Shown piece by piece: positions 46,631 through 58,157 of a stretch of 64,000 nucleotides of DNA. Each line of letters begins with the position of its first letter. Position 1 is the first letter of the stretch. Origin of the DNA: Lingula anatina (Eukaryota; Brachiopoda; Lingulata; Lingulida; Lingulidae); contig NW_019773881.1 in assembly GCF_001039355.2 (NCBI RefSeq), positions 261,784 to 325,783 of the forward strand, read 5' to 3'. The notes beneath the pieces are model-generated. The model was not told the DNA's origin. It saw only the letters and a list, made by a program, of their open reading frames with translations, and made no database searches. The translations under genes and the position numbers were made by a program.

Positions 46631-48863
46631 AGGCCCATGTTTGTCACCACACACACAGCAGTTTGCAAAATGCTCCAAGCAATTTATAAGAATTTAAGGA
46701 TGCATATCCAACCTCCCCAACTAAAAAAAGACCATAAATAATGTGCTTTTCCATACATAAATGATATAGTACACATATTTGTGGTATACACATTTGTGAA
46801 TGAAATACTGAGTGAAGCAAAAGGGAAATTGTTTGTGTGCTCCAGCCTTTGGCACAGATAACCAATTAAAGCAAATAATGTTAACTGTCACTCGAGTGTT
46901 TGCAGCCAAGATGCCATATTTCATGTATTTTTTATGAATGTTATACTGTGCCTAGTAGAATTTGATAACTTGACTTTTTGGAATAGTTTGGTTACTTTTA
47001 CTTTTCTGTCAAATCAAGAAAAAAATGACTTCATTTTGATAGATCAATAAATGAATAAAAATAATGAAATCAAAATCTCTAATGCAAACACCACATCAAT
47101 CAACTAAGAGCAAACTAACAGAAAGATACTGTCTTGTGATATGTGCAACAATAACCTCACTTTGGCATCAGCGTAATAGCCAGGTAATTATAGCCGAATC
47201 AACATTTGTGAATTAAATAAATGTGAAAAATGGCAGAAAAAGGTAAACCATTCAATAATTATCATACTATGATAACTAAACGAAATATCTTTTAAAGTAC
47301 TAAATTCAAATCTACAAAGTACAAGTTATATACAAGTTAGCTTAGTTTTGAAAGATAATTTTAACAGGCATCCTAGTGTGAACTTTACACAGATTTTCCT
47401 CTTATTGCTGTCTGGATGTTAAAAACCTATCAAAAAATGATTACTATGATAACTAAGACAATACCAGAGCACATTAAGTGAATAAGAATCTTTAGGAATC
47501 TATTATTTTAACTGGGCTGGCTCTACATAAAAACTCAAGTTGGTCTCAATTTTAGACCAAATTTTTGGGGCTACTCAGTTTCCAGATTAATGTGCTTTAG
47601 TCTGACACTAATGAAAATAAAGCAACAACTGAGGATATACATCATCTATTTATTTCTTTGCATAAAATGGGAAATAATTCACATTAGTGGACTATTGCTG
47701 AATACCTTGGGCAACAGTAAACCAAGAAATGGAATATAAAAGTTAAGACCATCTTTTGTTCATTCGTTAAAAAAACTTGCCCAAGGAATTCACCAGTCTG
47801 TTAACTGTGACATTGTACTCACCCCCTGGCACACCATTGACGAGGGAGTCAGCCCTGGGCAGCTTGATCTTCAGGGGCATCACTTTGGGTGGGGTGGGGG
47901 ACAGTTCAGACTCACTGCAGCTGGTGGGACGGAATTTTTCCTTGCCTTCTGTGTCATCCACATACCTGGAAATGAAATCAAATGTATAAGAACTGATTGC
48001 AATAGATATAAATTATTGCTTCAAAAAATACTTAACATCAACCTTGTTAAAAAATATGAAAATTAAAAGAAAAATATTAATTTCTTTTGATTGGTACACT
48101 AGCTGCCCATTTTGGATTCTTTTAGTGGAATACAATATTTTGTGTTATAAAACATTCATAATACCTTAAATTGTCATAAACATATGCCAGCTAAATAAGA
48201 TAAGACAGGGAATTTATAATACATCTTACAGTAAATAAATAATAAATAAACTTATCATAGAGCTCTACTGAATATTTTAATAACTGCTAATATGAACTCC
48301 ACTCGTTAACAACTGGTCCACAAATTAATACAAATGATATCATGATAAGTATTGAATTGTATTTACTTATCAAATGCATACAAAATGATATTCTGTAACT
48401 ATTCCACATTCTAAATTATTGATGACAAGCCCGCTACCTACCCAGAGCTTGACAGGCGTCTGTAGTCATGGTGTGTACGTTTTCGTTTCCCCATGTCAGG
48501 CGTTACCGGCGACTCGGTTTTTGGCTCACTGCAGCCTGTGCTTGATTGGTTTTCAGTGGATGAGTGTCGCTGTGGAGTGACCTCGCCCTTTTCAGGGCTA
48601 CTGGTATCCTCATCCATGCTCTCGTCTGGTTTGTTTTCGTCCTTGGTTGAGAAGTGGCACTGCTGTCCAGGCAAATTACGGAAACTTTTCGGGTCTCTTG
48701 CTGCATTTGACAACTTATTTTCCACGACTGTAGCCGGTTTATTTGATGTATCTACTTCAGGTGCGTCATTCTCTTTGGCAGTCACATTTTCCTTTTGTAT
48801 AATGTCAAAGATATTCTGGTTGTTTTCCACTCGAGGTGACAGAGACACGCTCGATTCCGCCAT
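40278..48863 (-). CDS. RSBN1: RSBN1/RSBN1L-type JmjC protein (KDM9/DPY-21 family)
   Basis: Six minus-strand exons with closing phases: 48863-48442, 47965-47823, 44606-42206, 41585-41418, 41037-40929, 40649-40278; 1204 residues. Residues 1-190 are Ser/Glu-rich with [15 protein letters not shown]. Exon 3 opens with a His/Lys stretch ([16 protein letters not shown]) and a long Lys/Ser disordered region. The conserved domain starts near residue 750 ([17 protein letters not shown]) and includes [20 protein letters not shown] and [19 protein letters not shown]. Iron-ligand candidates are His1018 and Asp1020 ([10 protein letters not shown]) and His1120 (IPRNVIHQF). DPY-21 in this family removes H4K20 methyl groups; vertebrate RSBN1 is nuclear. 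The C-terminal tail is acidic and Ser/Thr-rich. It shares a short divergent promoter with SET. Confidence 0.93.
41105..41132. repeat. Poly-A tract
   Basis: A-run with one G, in the RSBN1 intron between exons 4 and 5. Confidence 0.85.
41622..41700 (-). repeat. Partial tandem duplicate of RSBN1 exon 4 with its acceptor
   Basis: On the minus strand tttgtag|GGG at 41694 copies the acceptor and first 24 codons of exon 4 (41585). It encodes [20 protein letters not shown], then LIEE, and then runs into YNLF and a stop. The phase matches exon 3, so splicing to it would truncate the protein before the HxD motif. No donor follows. Confidence 0.8.
44607..47822. other. RSBN1 intron 2
   Basis: A 3.2-kb intron with a poly-A tract at about 46601-46630. 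No nested exon is supported. Confidence 0.7.
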
Positions 48864-49101
48864 GATGGTTTTTAAACCTAAATTCCCCGGATATTGCCCA
48901 AAACCTAGTGAAAATAATAGCCTACCTCTGATTGGTTAAACTTTAAGCTTGGACCTATGGACGTTTCCAAGTATTGACCAATGAACTTCAACCTCTGTCA
49001 TAGACTCACGGCCAATGTGCGCGTGCGTTTTCCCGTTCGCGCTCACTTTGTGTGTGAAATAACCCTAGCATCGGCTTGGAAACTCCTCCGATCGTGCAGT
49101 T
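48864..49101. promoter_or_regulatory. Divergent RSBN1/SET promoter
   Basis: The start codons of RSBN1 (minus) and SET (plus) are 238 bp apart. The spacer holds three CCAAT boxes: ATTGG at 48931-48935 (inverted), CCAAT at 48978-48982 and CCAAT at 49012-49016. A CpG-rich block (TGCGCGTGCG ... TTCGCGCTCAC) lies just before the SET 5' UTR. No TATA box is seen. This is typical of a bidirectional housekeeping promoter. Confidence 0.8.
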
Positions 49102-52100
49102 ATGGCCACAGATTCGGGGCCAGAGGCGAAGGTGGCCAAGCTCGATAGCTCAGAGGGTGGTGATTACGATAACGACACTCAGCGGTCCTTGGAAGACATC
49201 GACGCTTGTCAAAATGAGATAGATGCCCTCAACGAGAAGGCCAGCGAGGAAATTCTGCAGGTGGAACAGAAGTACAACAAGCTCAGGAAACCGCATTTTG
49301 AGACCCGCAATGCCCTGATACAGAAGATACCGAATTTTTGGGTCACTGCAGTATCCTCTATCTGTTTTATGTGAGATTTTCTCTCTAAATTAATGTTTTG
49401 CACAAAAAAAGTTATAGCTGCAAAGTACATTTCTAGTCTTATACTGCTGAAAAACGTGCTAGGTTGAACAATGAGAAGGCAGTTATCTCAGAATCAAACT
49501 GCAGTTATGTAGTTATAGACGTCTAAGAATGTAATAGTATTATAGAAAATATAGATGTTGTGAATATTGATATGGAGTGGAAACTTTGTGCAAATGCTTT
49601 TATGCATAATTATCATTTTCCCTATCTCCAACACCAAGCGGTCCGATTTCTCTCTCTTAATGTCATTTTTTCCCAGAATTGGAAGCATTTTTGCTAATTG
49701 ATCATACAATTTTCCTGGAATCTGCATACTTAAATTGAGGGGTTGTAAACTTCTTTTAAACAAAATACCAAACCAAATTTCCATTTTTCAATGGGAGAAA
49801 TTCTAAAAGAAAGTTTCAGTAATTTTAATATTTAATGTTAACCTGTTTTGACCAAAAATGCACTTTCAAATGTTGAGAGGTTTAATTTTTAGAATTTATT
49901 TTATCACATGATGAGCCATGAAATGATTAAATGCAGTATAGACTGAGAGATGATTACAGGGTCATATTTTACTGTGTAGTAGATCCTTGACTTGGATCAG
50001 TTTGTGAACCACCCCCAAGTATCAGCCATCCTACAGGAAGAAGAGGAAGACTGCTTACGGTATCTTACAAAGGTCAGTTTTTTTTCTGGAAAAGCAATTT
50101 TTTATTTTGAATACCACTCGAGGTTCTGTGAGTGGTGCTCAGGATAAAATTCGCACTCCACAGAGCATTAAGACACAATTCTTTTTCCATTTATATATCT
50201 TATTTTATCATCCAGAAATTTAGTTGTTGAGTTTAGAAGCAATATATTTAAAGTTCATAATTAATATTAAGTTCTGTTTAGTCATAAAATGCATGGGTCA
50301 CATGGAGTTTCATTAAATAAAAAAAAATTTGTTCTCCAACATTCTTAATACATTTTGGTCACTTATAAAGAGTGATTCTGTATGTAAATTGTGTTTGTTT
50401 GTCTCTACAGTCACTATAACTTAATTGTGTTGAATTGTGATAGATGCTCTGATTGTGTTTATATTCACTGTTAAGTCTATTTCATGATTTTGACCCCTAT
50501 TAGTATGTGTTTAAATGTATATCATTCTATCGTATCAAATGCTACTACGCTATGTTATTATTTTATACTTCCAGGTTGAAGTAGAAGAATTTGAAGATAT
50601 AAAATCAGGGTACAAAATCAACTTGTATTTTCAAGAGAACCCATACTTTGAAAACAGTTTGATAACAAAAGAATTCCACTTAGCTACATCAGGTAAAGAT
50701 TGAAAACAAAAAATCACTTACAATTGAGAGTTGATCTGTAAAAATATTTGACAGTAGGTGTAGAAGATAATTGCTGTTCTTTTGTCAAATGGAAAAATGG
50801 CAAAGATACATTATTGTCAAGTGTTTAAAATTGTTGTTAAATCTTTGGTTAAAAACAGTTTGATAAACCTTAGTAATAAAAGTTATTGAAATTGTCTTCA
50901 ATATGTATTTTCCATTTTATGTATGATATCATTTAGATGAATCTTACACTGATGAGACCTTTCGGACTTTTGTCGGAATTCCGACTTTTTCGGATTCATT
51001 TGGGTCATTCTTGGGAAACGTGTGAATCTGGTGAAGTGTGGAAATTCTACTTCTTCAGTGAGGTCTGGTCCCATGCCTGATCTTCATGAAACAATTCTCA
51101 AAATTTGAGAATACAATACATATTTTCCATTTTATTTATTATATACAAATTAACCAGAGTGGTATGGATATTTCCAGGTGACCCAGCCTCAAAGTCCACA
51201 GATATCAAATGGAAACCCGACATGAACCTCGTCCATCGCCACGCCACCCGGGAGGCCATGGGGATGAACAACAGGAAGAGGAAGTTTGGGCCACGACGGA
51301 GCTTCTTCACCTGGTTGATTGACAACACAGACCCTTCTGCTGATGATATAGCAGAGGTTGGTGAAATATCGCCTCTATGAGTTTTAACTCTGTGGGTTCA
51401 AGTTTTGAAGAAAGTAATTTTGGAACCTAGCACTCTGTTTTTTCAGAATTAATAGTATCATCTGTTTTTAAGTACCTTTTGCTGTACAACACGTCACGTT
51501 TTTAGTGTCATAGACCCATTTCATTTAACAACTAAACCAAGTAAAGGACAGAGTTCAATAAATTTTAATTTTAATTTTAATTTGCAATCTGTATTTGTAA
51601 TATCATATGTGTAATGTAGCTTTTATTCTTGGAATTCATGGCAAAACCAAACATTTTTTGTGTTTCTTTTATGTATATTTTAATGAAGATCACTGCATTA
51701 TTTAACAAGGTATTGGTTTACCTTCCAGGTGATAAAGGATGACATGTGGCCCAACCCCCTGCAGTATTTCCTAGCACCTGACATTGAGGTGGAAGAAAAC
51801 GGGTTAGACAGGTGATTTCTCTTTGGAAGGAAAAGAAAAAAGAAAAAAAAATAGAAAAAAAATGTCACATTCTGTATATACTAGTAACTTCTTCAAAAAC
51901 AAGATAAAAGGAAAAATGTGACTTTTTGTTATCTGTACTAGTCAGTAAAGTAACAACTCTACAATCCTGATAAATGTTTTGCAGCAGCATTTGCATTAGT
52001 CATCAGGGGTTTTCTCAGGATTGGAGGTACAGGCTGTCTAAAATTATCATCTGTGACTTCCTGCAACATTTTAGGGAGTCCAAGCCATCATTTTTCAAAA

Positions 52101-53283
52101 TAAATTCATAAACTGCCTAGCCGTCTTTGAAAAGGCCATCTGGTGATGGCTAGACTGTTTGCTGAGAAAAGCCTTGTCATGAACTTACTTACTTAGTATG
52201 AGACCTGTAAGCACTGTTGGTAGCTGACTACATGTAAACCTATTGTTATTGCCCCAAGCCTGCTCTCATATTTCAGACTTAAAGCATTTATATTTGTTTT
52301 AACTTTGTGTATTACTGTCTCCTTACAGTGAAGAGGAAGAAGATGAGGATGAAGAGGACCTTGACGAGGCAGTGGTAGAGGTGGGAGAGGATGAAGAAGG
52401 TAAATAAACATGATTGACAGCTGTCCATCAACAAGACCTCAGTATGAACTAAACAGGCTTTGATCATAATTAAAAACTTGTTAAATATTTGATCAGGAAT
52501 AAGTGTTTGTTTTGATTTACAATTTTAAAAGCTTACTTGTGTGATATTTTGGTAATCATGATTTTAATTGGATGAATTTGGGTTCAATTTTCTGTTCTGA
52601 AAAGAAATTTGAGAAAATCAAGTTGATTCTTTCTCTGAAATGTGCAAGGTCGCATCTGCAGCAGCAAACTAACTAGTCCACAGATCAGATTTGGCCAACC
52701 CACTTGAGTGCTTGCTGCGTAATCCCTGTGGTAATCTATTTGGTGTCTATTAGGGGATTACATGGCAAACTTTTAAGTGGGTCGGCCATATTTGATTGGC
52801 CACTGTTCTGAACTAGAACTAAATAAGTTATTGAGTGTTTTTGTTTTCTTTCTCACAGCTGAGGAATACGATGAGGAAGATGAAGAGGAGGAAGAAGTGT
52901 ATGGGGATGAAGAGGGAGATGAAGGTAATGTTACTTCTATACTGGGTTGTTAAATTCTCAATATTTATTTCTTTTTTATCACAGTCATGTGCATTCATAC
53001 CTAGATCTTTGGATCATAAGTCACTGACTACTGTCAGTATTTATAAACATTATAACTCATGCTTAAAGCGCTTGATATGATTAATTATATGCTAAGATAT
53101 TTGCTTTTTTAAAACTAGTGTGATTTTCTTTTAATTATTCTAAAAGTAAATTTTAATGAAGCTGAAAATAAATATTTTTCTGACAATGTTCATTTTTCAG
53201 TTGAAGGTGAAGAAGTTGAGGAAGAAGAAGTGGAAGATGATGAGGATGTTGAGGGATTGGAGGGAGAAGGGGATGATGATTGA
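49102..53283 (+). CDS. SET: SET / TAF-I histone chaperone (PP2A inhibitor I2)
   Basis: Eight exons with closing phases: 49102-49350, 50001-50072, 50575-50692, 51178-51356, 51729-51811, 52329-52399, 52859-52924, 53201-53283; 306 residues. The N-terminus has the dimerising helix ([20 protein letters not shown], then [10 protein letters not shown]). The NAP-domain earmuff follows: [84 protein letters not shown]. The last 75 residues are the acidic tail, split over three exons. SET binds histones, blocks histone acetylation and inhibits PP2A in the nucleus and cytoplasm. Donors of exon 1 (GTATCC) and exon 4 (GTTGGT) are weak. Poly-A signal AATAAA at 54488-54493 implies a 1.2-kb 3' UTR. Confidence 0.96.
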
Positions 53284-56200
53284 CAGACAGAGAAGAAGAA
53301 ATCTAACTTTAAGATAATGACAATAACTTCATACCTGTTATGAACAGGAAGATCTCCTTCATCTCAGACCAATCACATTACTGTCATATGACCATCACAT
53401 GACTTATATATCCATCATATGATTGGTGTTTACAGTGCCATTGCTGTCAACACCAAAGTTTTTTCCTGCCTGTTTGTATAGTCTTTTTCAGGCAATAAGT
53501 GGTAAATGGAGATCCTTATGTACATGTTTATTTGTGTACAGTTATTATTTGTTAGTTATATTATAGAAATGTCTGTGGCTGTAATTTGTAGCACATTTAA
53601 GAAGTGAGGGAGTAGCATTTTTCTTGTACTCTCTCTCCCTGATTAGGACCTAGATGTAAGATAAACTATTTTTGTACAGCTATAGTTAGCGAAGAAGCAG
53701 TTATGTTCTGAACATGATAAACATTTTTGTGTGTGTAAATAGAACAAAGCCTTGGACTTGGATATACATTGTTTGGTACACCTTACAATCACAGCACACG
53801 GGTAGGGACCTTCTCACCTCCAGGGGGATATTTTGTCAAGATAAGCCAGTCTCATACTGATTTTATACTGCTACATTGTTGCCAATATGACACTGTTATT
53901 ATTATTATTTTTAGCAAAACAACTGTGTTTTAAACTAAATTTCACAAAATGACTTATTTTCAGCTAAATGTTATAGCTTAAAAATACCTGTTTGAAGTCA
54001 CAAGATTAAATTGAAACCATGGTTTAGATTGGAAAAGGGCATTTACTTCTTTGTATGATTTTTGTTATCTATGTATATTTAGAATATGGAATCTTTTGTT
54101 TATTACAAGATGAGGTATAAGTTTGAGTTAGTTACTTTTTCTATAGAATTTTTCTGTAATATTGTAATTTTATGTCATGGATTTAAGATTACAGACTTGG
54201 GTAGTAAATATTGTTAAAATCTCCCATCTGGACATTTTGTGCAGACAGCTTTGATAATGGTAAATGTGTTGGTAAAATGTACAACCTTTGCAGTACAGAC
54301 ATAAATCTTAAGAATGGATTTGCACTAAAATGTCTTGGTAGTCGCACAAAGCAGGTCAGTGTCTGTTTCTGAAAGAATTCATAATCCCAAGCATGACTGC
54401 AGAATTATTCTCCGAAAAAGGTTCTCTTAGTTTGATAATACCATCTGATGTTATACAGATACATTTCACTGCTGTAAATATAGCTTTAATAAAAAGGTCA
54501 CTTTTTATAATTTTTTGGTGTCTTTACTGCAGCAGAAGTAGGTTTGTATCAGAAGTATGTATTTTATTATTATTTTTTTTGGTTGAAAATAGCTTAAATA
54601 ATGTCATTTTCTTCCACCATTACTGAAACCTTGGATTTGTAACATGACATCTTCAAAGAAATTTAAATTTTAAAAACTTTCTAGTATAAAAACCACCCAA
54701 TGGCCAGCTCCAGTTATCCCCAGTTAAAATTAAGCCCCTTGGTATATATCAAAACAACTCGGTAAATTTCTCATTACAAAATAAAACTTTAATTTTCATC
54801 TTTTTAAATGTTGATTTACAATTTTTCATACAGAAACTGTACACAAACAATCTGGAATAATAAAACTAAAATTAGAAACCACATAATATACACAATTTGT
54901 TCTATCATAAGAACTTCAGGTTACTTGAATATACCAATTGATTCACAATCTCTCAATATTGGAGCAGTTGCCTGATATTATACAGCAGCAATATGAAGTA
55001 ATTCCTATCCTTCCCTTGAAATATACACGACTAATAAACTTTCATGAATTTAAATGACTGATTATCAACTTTAGTGGGTAGGACCTTTCTACAAAAGCTT
55101 ACATTAATTATTTTTACTTTAGTAAACTGCATCAGAGATGTGTATTTCTTAGCTTAAACAAGGCACAGTGATGCCCATGCTAATATAGGTATCTCAATTA
55201 AGACATTTAAATGTATTATGTTAATATCTGTAAGCCATTCACTATATCTTAGCACAGTTATGTATGATATATACTGCATATGGGATTAGTTAATTCATAA
55301 TTAGCATTTATGCAAAATAGAAACAGATATTTCAAATCTGTTCCAAAAAATATACTAACCAGGAACACGCAAATACAATTAAGTTTGACAGCAACTGACA
55401 ACCAACATAAAACCCAAGCATTAAAAGCTAAAAAAACAAGTCCTCAAACCAAAATTGGTTCTTTTCAAAAATTTCAAAATATTCCCTTCGAAAGGCTTCC
55501 ACAAAAAGCCATTACTTTATAGTTATACTAGTATGTGGTGTCAGAGCATTTCATCGCTATTTCCCTTGTAACTTTTATTACATATGATGTCACCATTAGC
55601 CCTTTAAGACAAGGGACCATAATGTGACCTATTTATGAAAGGTACAACCAATGTGACCTACTTAAGAGAGGTACCAAGATGTGACCTATTTATAAAAGGT
55701 ACCGTAAGTGACCCATTTCTGCCAGGCGCCACCTAATTATAATCCTGACCTGACACAGAGCTGTACCAAAGTACCAATTTCTACAGCATGCTACAAACAG
55801 ACAACCTTAGTACTGTATAATAAAAATAATTGTGAAAATAATTGTGAATAATCTGGAAAGTTCTTTTCAATGTGAACATAATGGAAGCTGTGTGGATTGC
55901 ATGACATATGGGAAGGCACTTCGGAATAAAATAATCTGGATTAATTTGAAGAACAAAATTGTATAATTGTTCCTAATTGCATAGTGACTTCTTAGTGATG
56001 AAAAAGTAAAATGTACAATAAATATTATTGGTGTCATATCCTCTTTTGTAAAAATTTGTTGTATAGTGCTATTTGACTGAATCCTTAACAAAAATATTTT
56101 GATTGGGACTTTCATTCTAATGAAAAAAATCTCGACATAAAATGTAAGATAAAGGCAAGAAATATAAAAGAAGTTAAAACAAACTTCAACAAAAATATTC

Positions 56201-58157
56201 CCCAGGATTTCATATCTTTAAAAGTCCTTATTCAAATTAATTAAGATACTTTTCAAAAATACTCATACAAAGTACATTCTACATATTCAGCTACCAGAGC
56301 AAATATTTTGCACATAAAAGTACCATCCAGAAATTATTAAAAACAAAGATGGGGAGAATAATTCTTGTGTTCAAAACTTAAAATACAACCTTGATCATGT
56401 TCTGTGTGAGTAAACCTCGATTTGTACACAGTGCAACCTTGTTGTACATCTCACTGGTATACATCAGTGTGAATTAATGCAATTCAGTGACTCACGTACT
56501 GCCCGAAACATATGTGTTCAGTACTATTTAATCTACTCATCACCAACTGTTAACATTAACACTCAGTCTGCAACATTGACAATTGCATACAAGTAGGGAA
56601 GAAACCTCCATACTTTTGATCTTCCTAAGATAGATATTATATATATTTAAGCTATATGGATGAACAGTATCACTCTCTGTACAGCGACAAAACACATACA
56701 TCTTTGGTTGATCACATAGTATATTTCACGGCCATTTTGCCATATGACCACTTGTGACATTCAGTGGTATAAAAAATTGATATTTTATATATTACAATGT
56801 ACAACTCCCCTGATACTAACAGCAGTACATGTTTCAGCCATATTCTGGCAAACAACACACCAGCGAGGTCACAAATGCCTAAATTGCACTTATTTCCTAT
56901 GCAGGTAAAGCATTATTAAAAGGCTAGACCAGCCCACAGCAATGTGAGAAAGCACACTGTATATGACAGGTCAAAAAGCATCTATCACTGCGGCACCAGT
57001 TTTGTTCAAGCAGAGTTATACATGATACTGAAGACACCATCAATAGTTTATCTATGTACAGATTACTTTTTTGCATATTGACTGATTGTCTTATTTTCCT
57101 GCACTATCGACAAGCTGCCCTCCAGAATATCCAACACATCCATCTCGTGTCAGATAACAGAATCAATTCCAGACATGCTTCAAGATAGGGGATGCTGGCA
57201 GAAGATAAAACCCACCACTGATATCAGTGAGTACAAATCAAATGTGTTGAACACATTTAAAGTTGTTTCACAGTTCCAATCCCCATAAAGACTGGCAAAA
57301 GTACACTACTTCGTGCCATCATTCTTTGGTCATGGTGCACTGGTATCACTGAACACTGCAACATTGTATCATTGTATGTTGTTACACTGTATCACTGCAC
57401 ACTGCTACATTGTAAATCCCCATGACAAGTAATCTGATGTCTTCGATAGTTGGCAGGGATTCCAAATTGCAACAAGTAATGGAAGACTGTTCTCTTCACT
57501 GACGTATCCCTTGCTCTTGATGTCTAAATCCATTGGTTTTTGTCTTGAATGAGACAAATGAGCGAGCTGTTTCCTGTTCAACAGTGAGTAAGTAATAGGT
57601 AGTATTTACAGCTTAGAAATTAATGATACATAATATCTGGCAGCCAGATGTATCTTTTTTAAAACATGGACGCTTTGCCTCCTTTTCATCACAATTCGGT
57701 GCTGCAAGCAAAATGAATTGTCATGTGAACAGCACTGTAAAAGATGTGTGACAATGAATAAGTAATTCTTCTTTTCTGCATTTCTGAGAGTGAACATATC
57801 AGTCAATGATAGTGCAGTATGCTTTGATCACACTTGTAAGTCTGGATAATAAATCACAGTAAAAACAGCAGTCTCTTGTATTCAGCATTTTAACTTCTGC
57901 ACTTTTGCTGCAGGCTGTAGGTTTGTCTTTTCTTGATCCAAGGCTCCCTCTTTTCTTTTGTTCTCCAGCAATTGTCTCAGAACTGATCAAACTTCAGTTT
58001 CTTATTTTGACAAATAATTATGACTTTTTCATTCCAGCTTACTGTCTGTAAATGTCAAATAATGTGCATCTCTTGTGCTGGACCACTTACATATTTTTAA
58101 AAGCATTTTTGGTTTTATTTCATCAATCTTTTTGAAAATTGATATTCTGGAAAGACC
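53284..58157. other. 3' UTR of SET and convergent intergenic region
   Basis: Contains the SET 3' UTR to about 54.5 kb, then AT-rich DNA. A possible plexin poly-A signal (TTTATT on plus at 58114-58119) lies about 40 bases past the plexin stop. No other gene is seen. Confidence 0.6.
55622..55735. repeat. 28/29-bp tandem repeat, four units
   Basis: Units start at 55622, 55651, 55679 and about 55706 with the pattern ATGTGACCTATTTATGAAAG followed by GTACC. The last unit is divergent. Confidence 0.8.
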
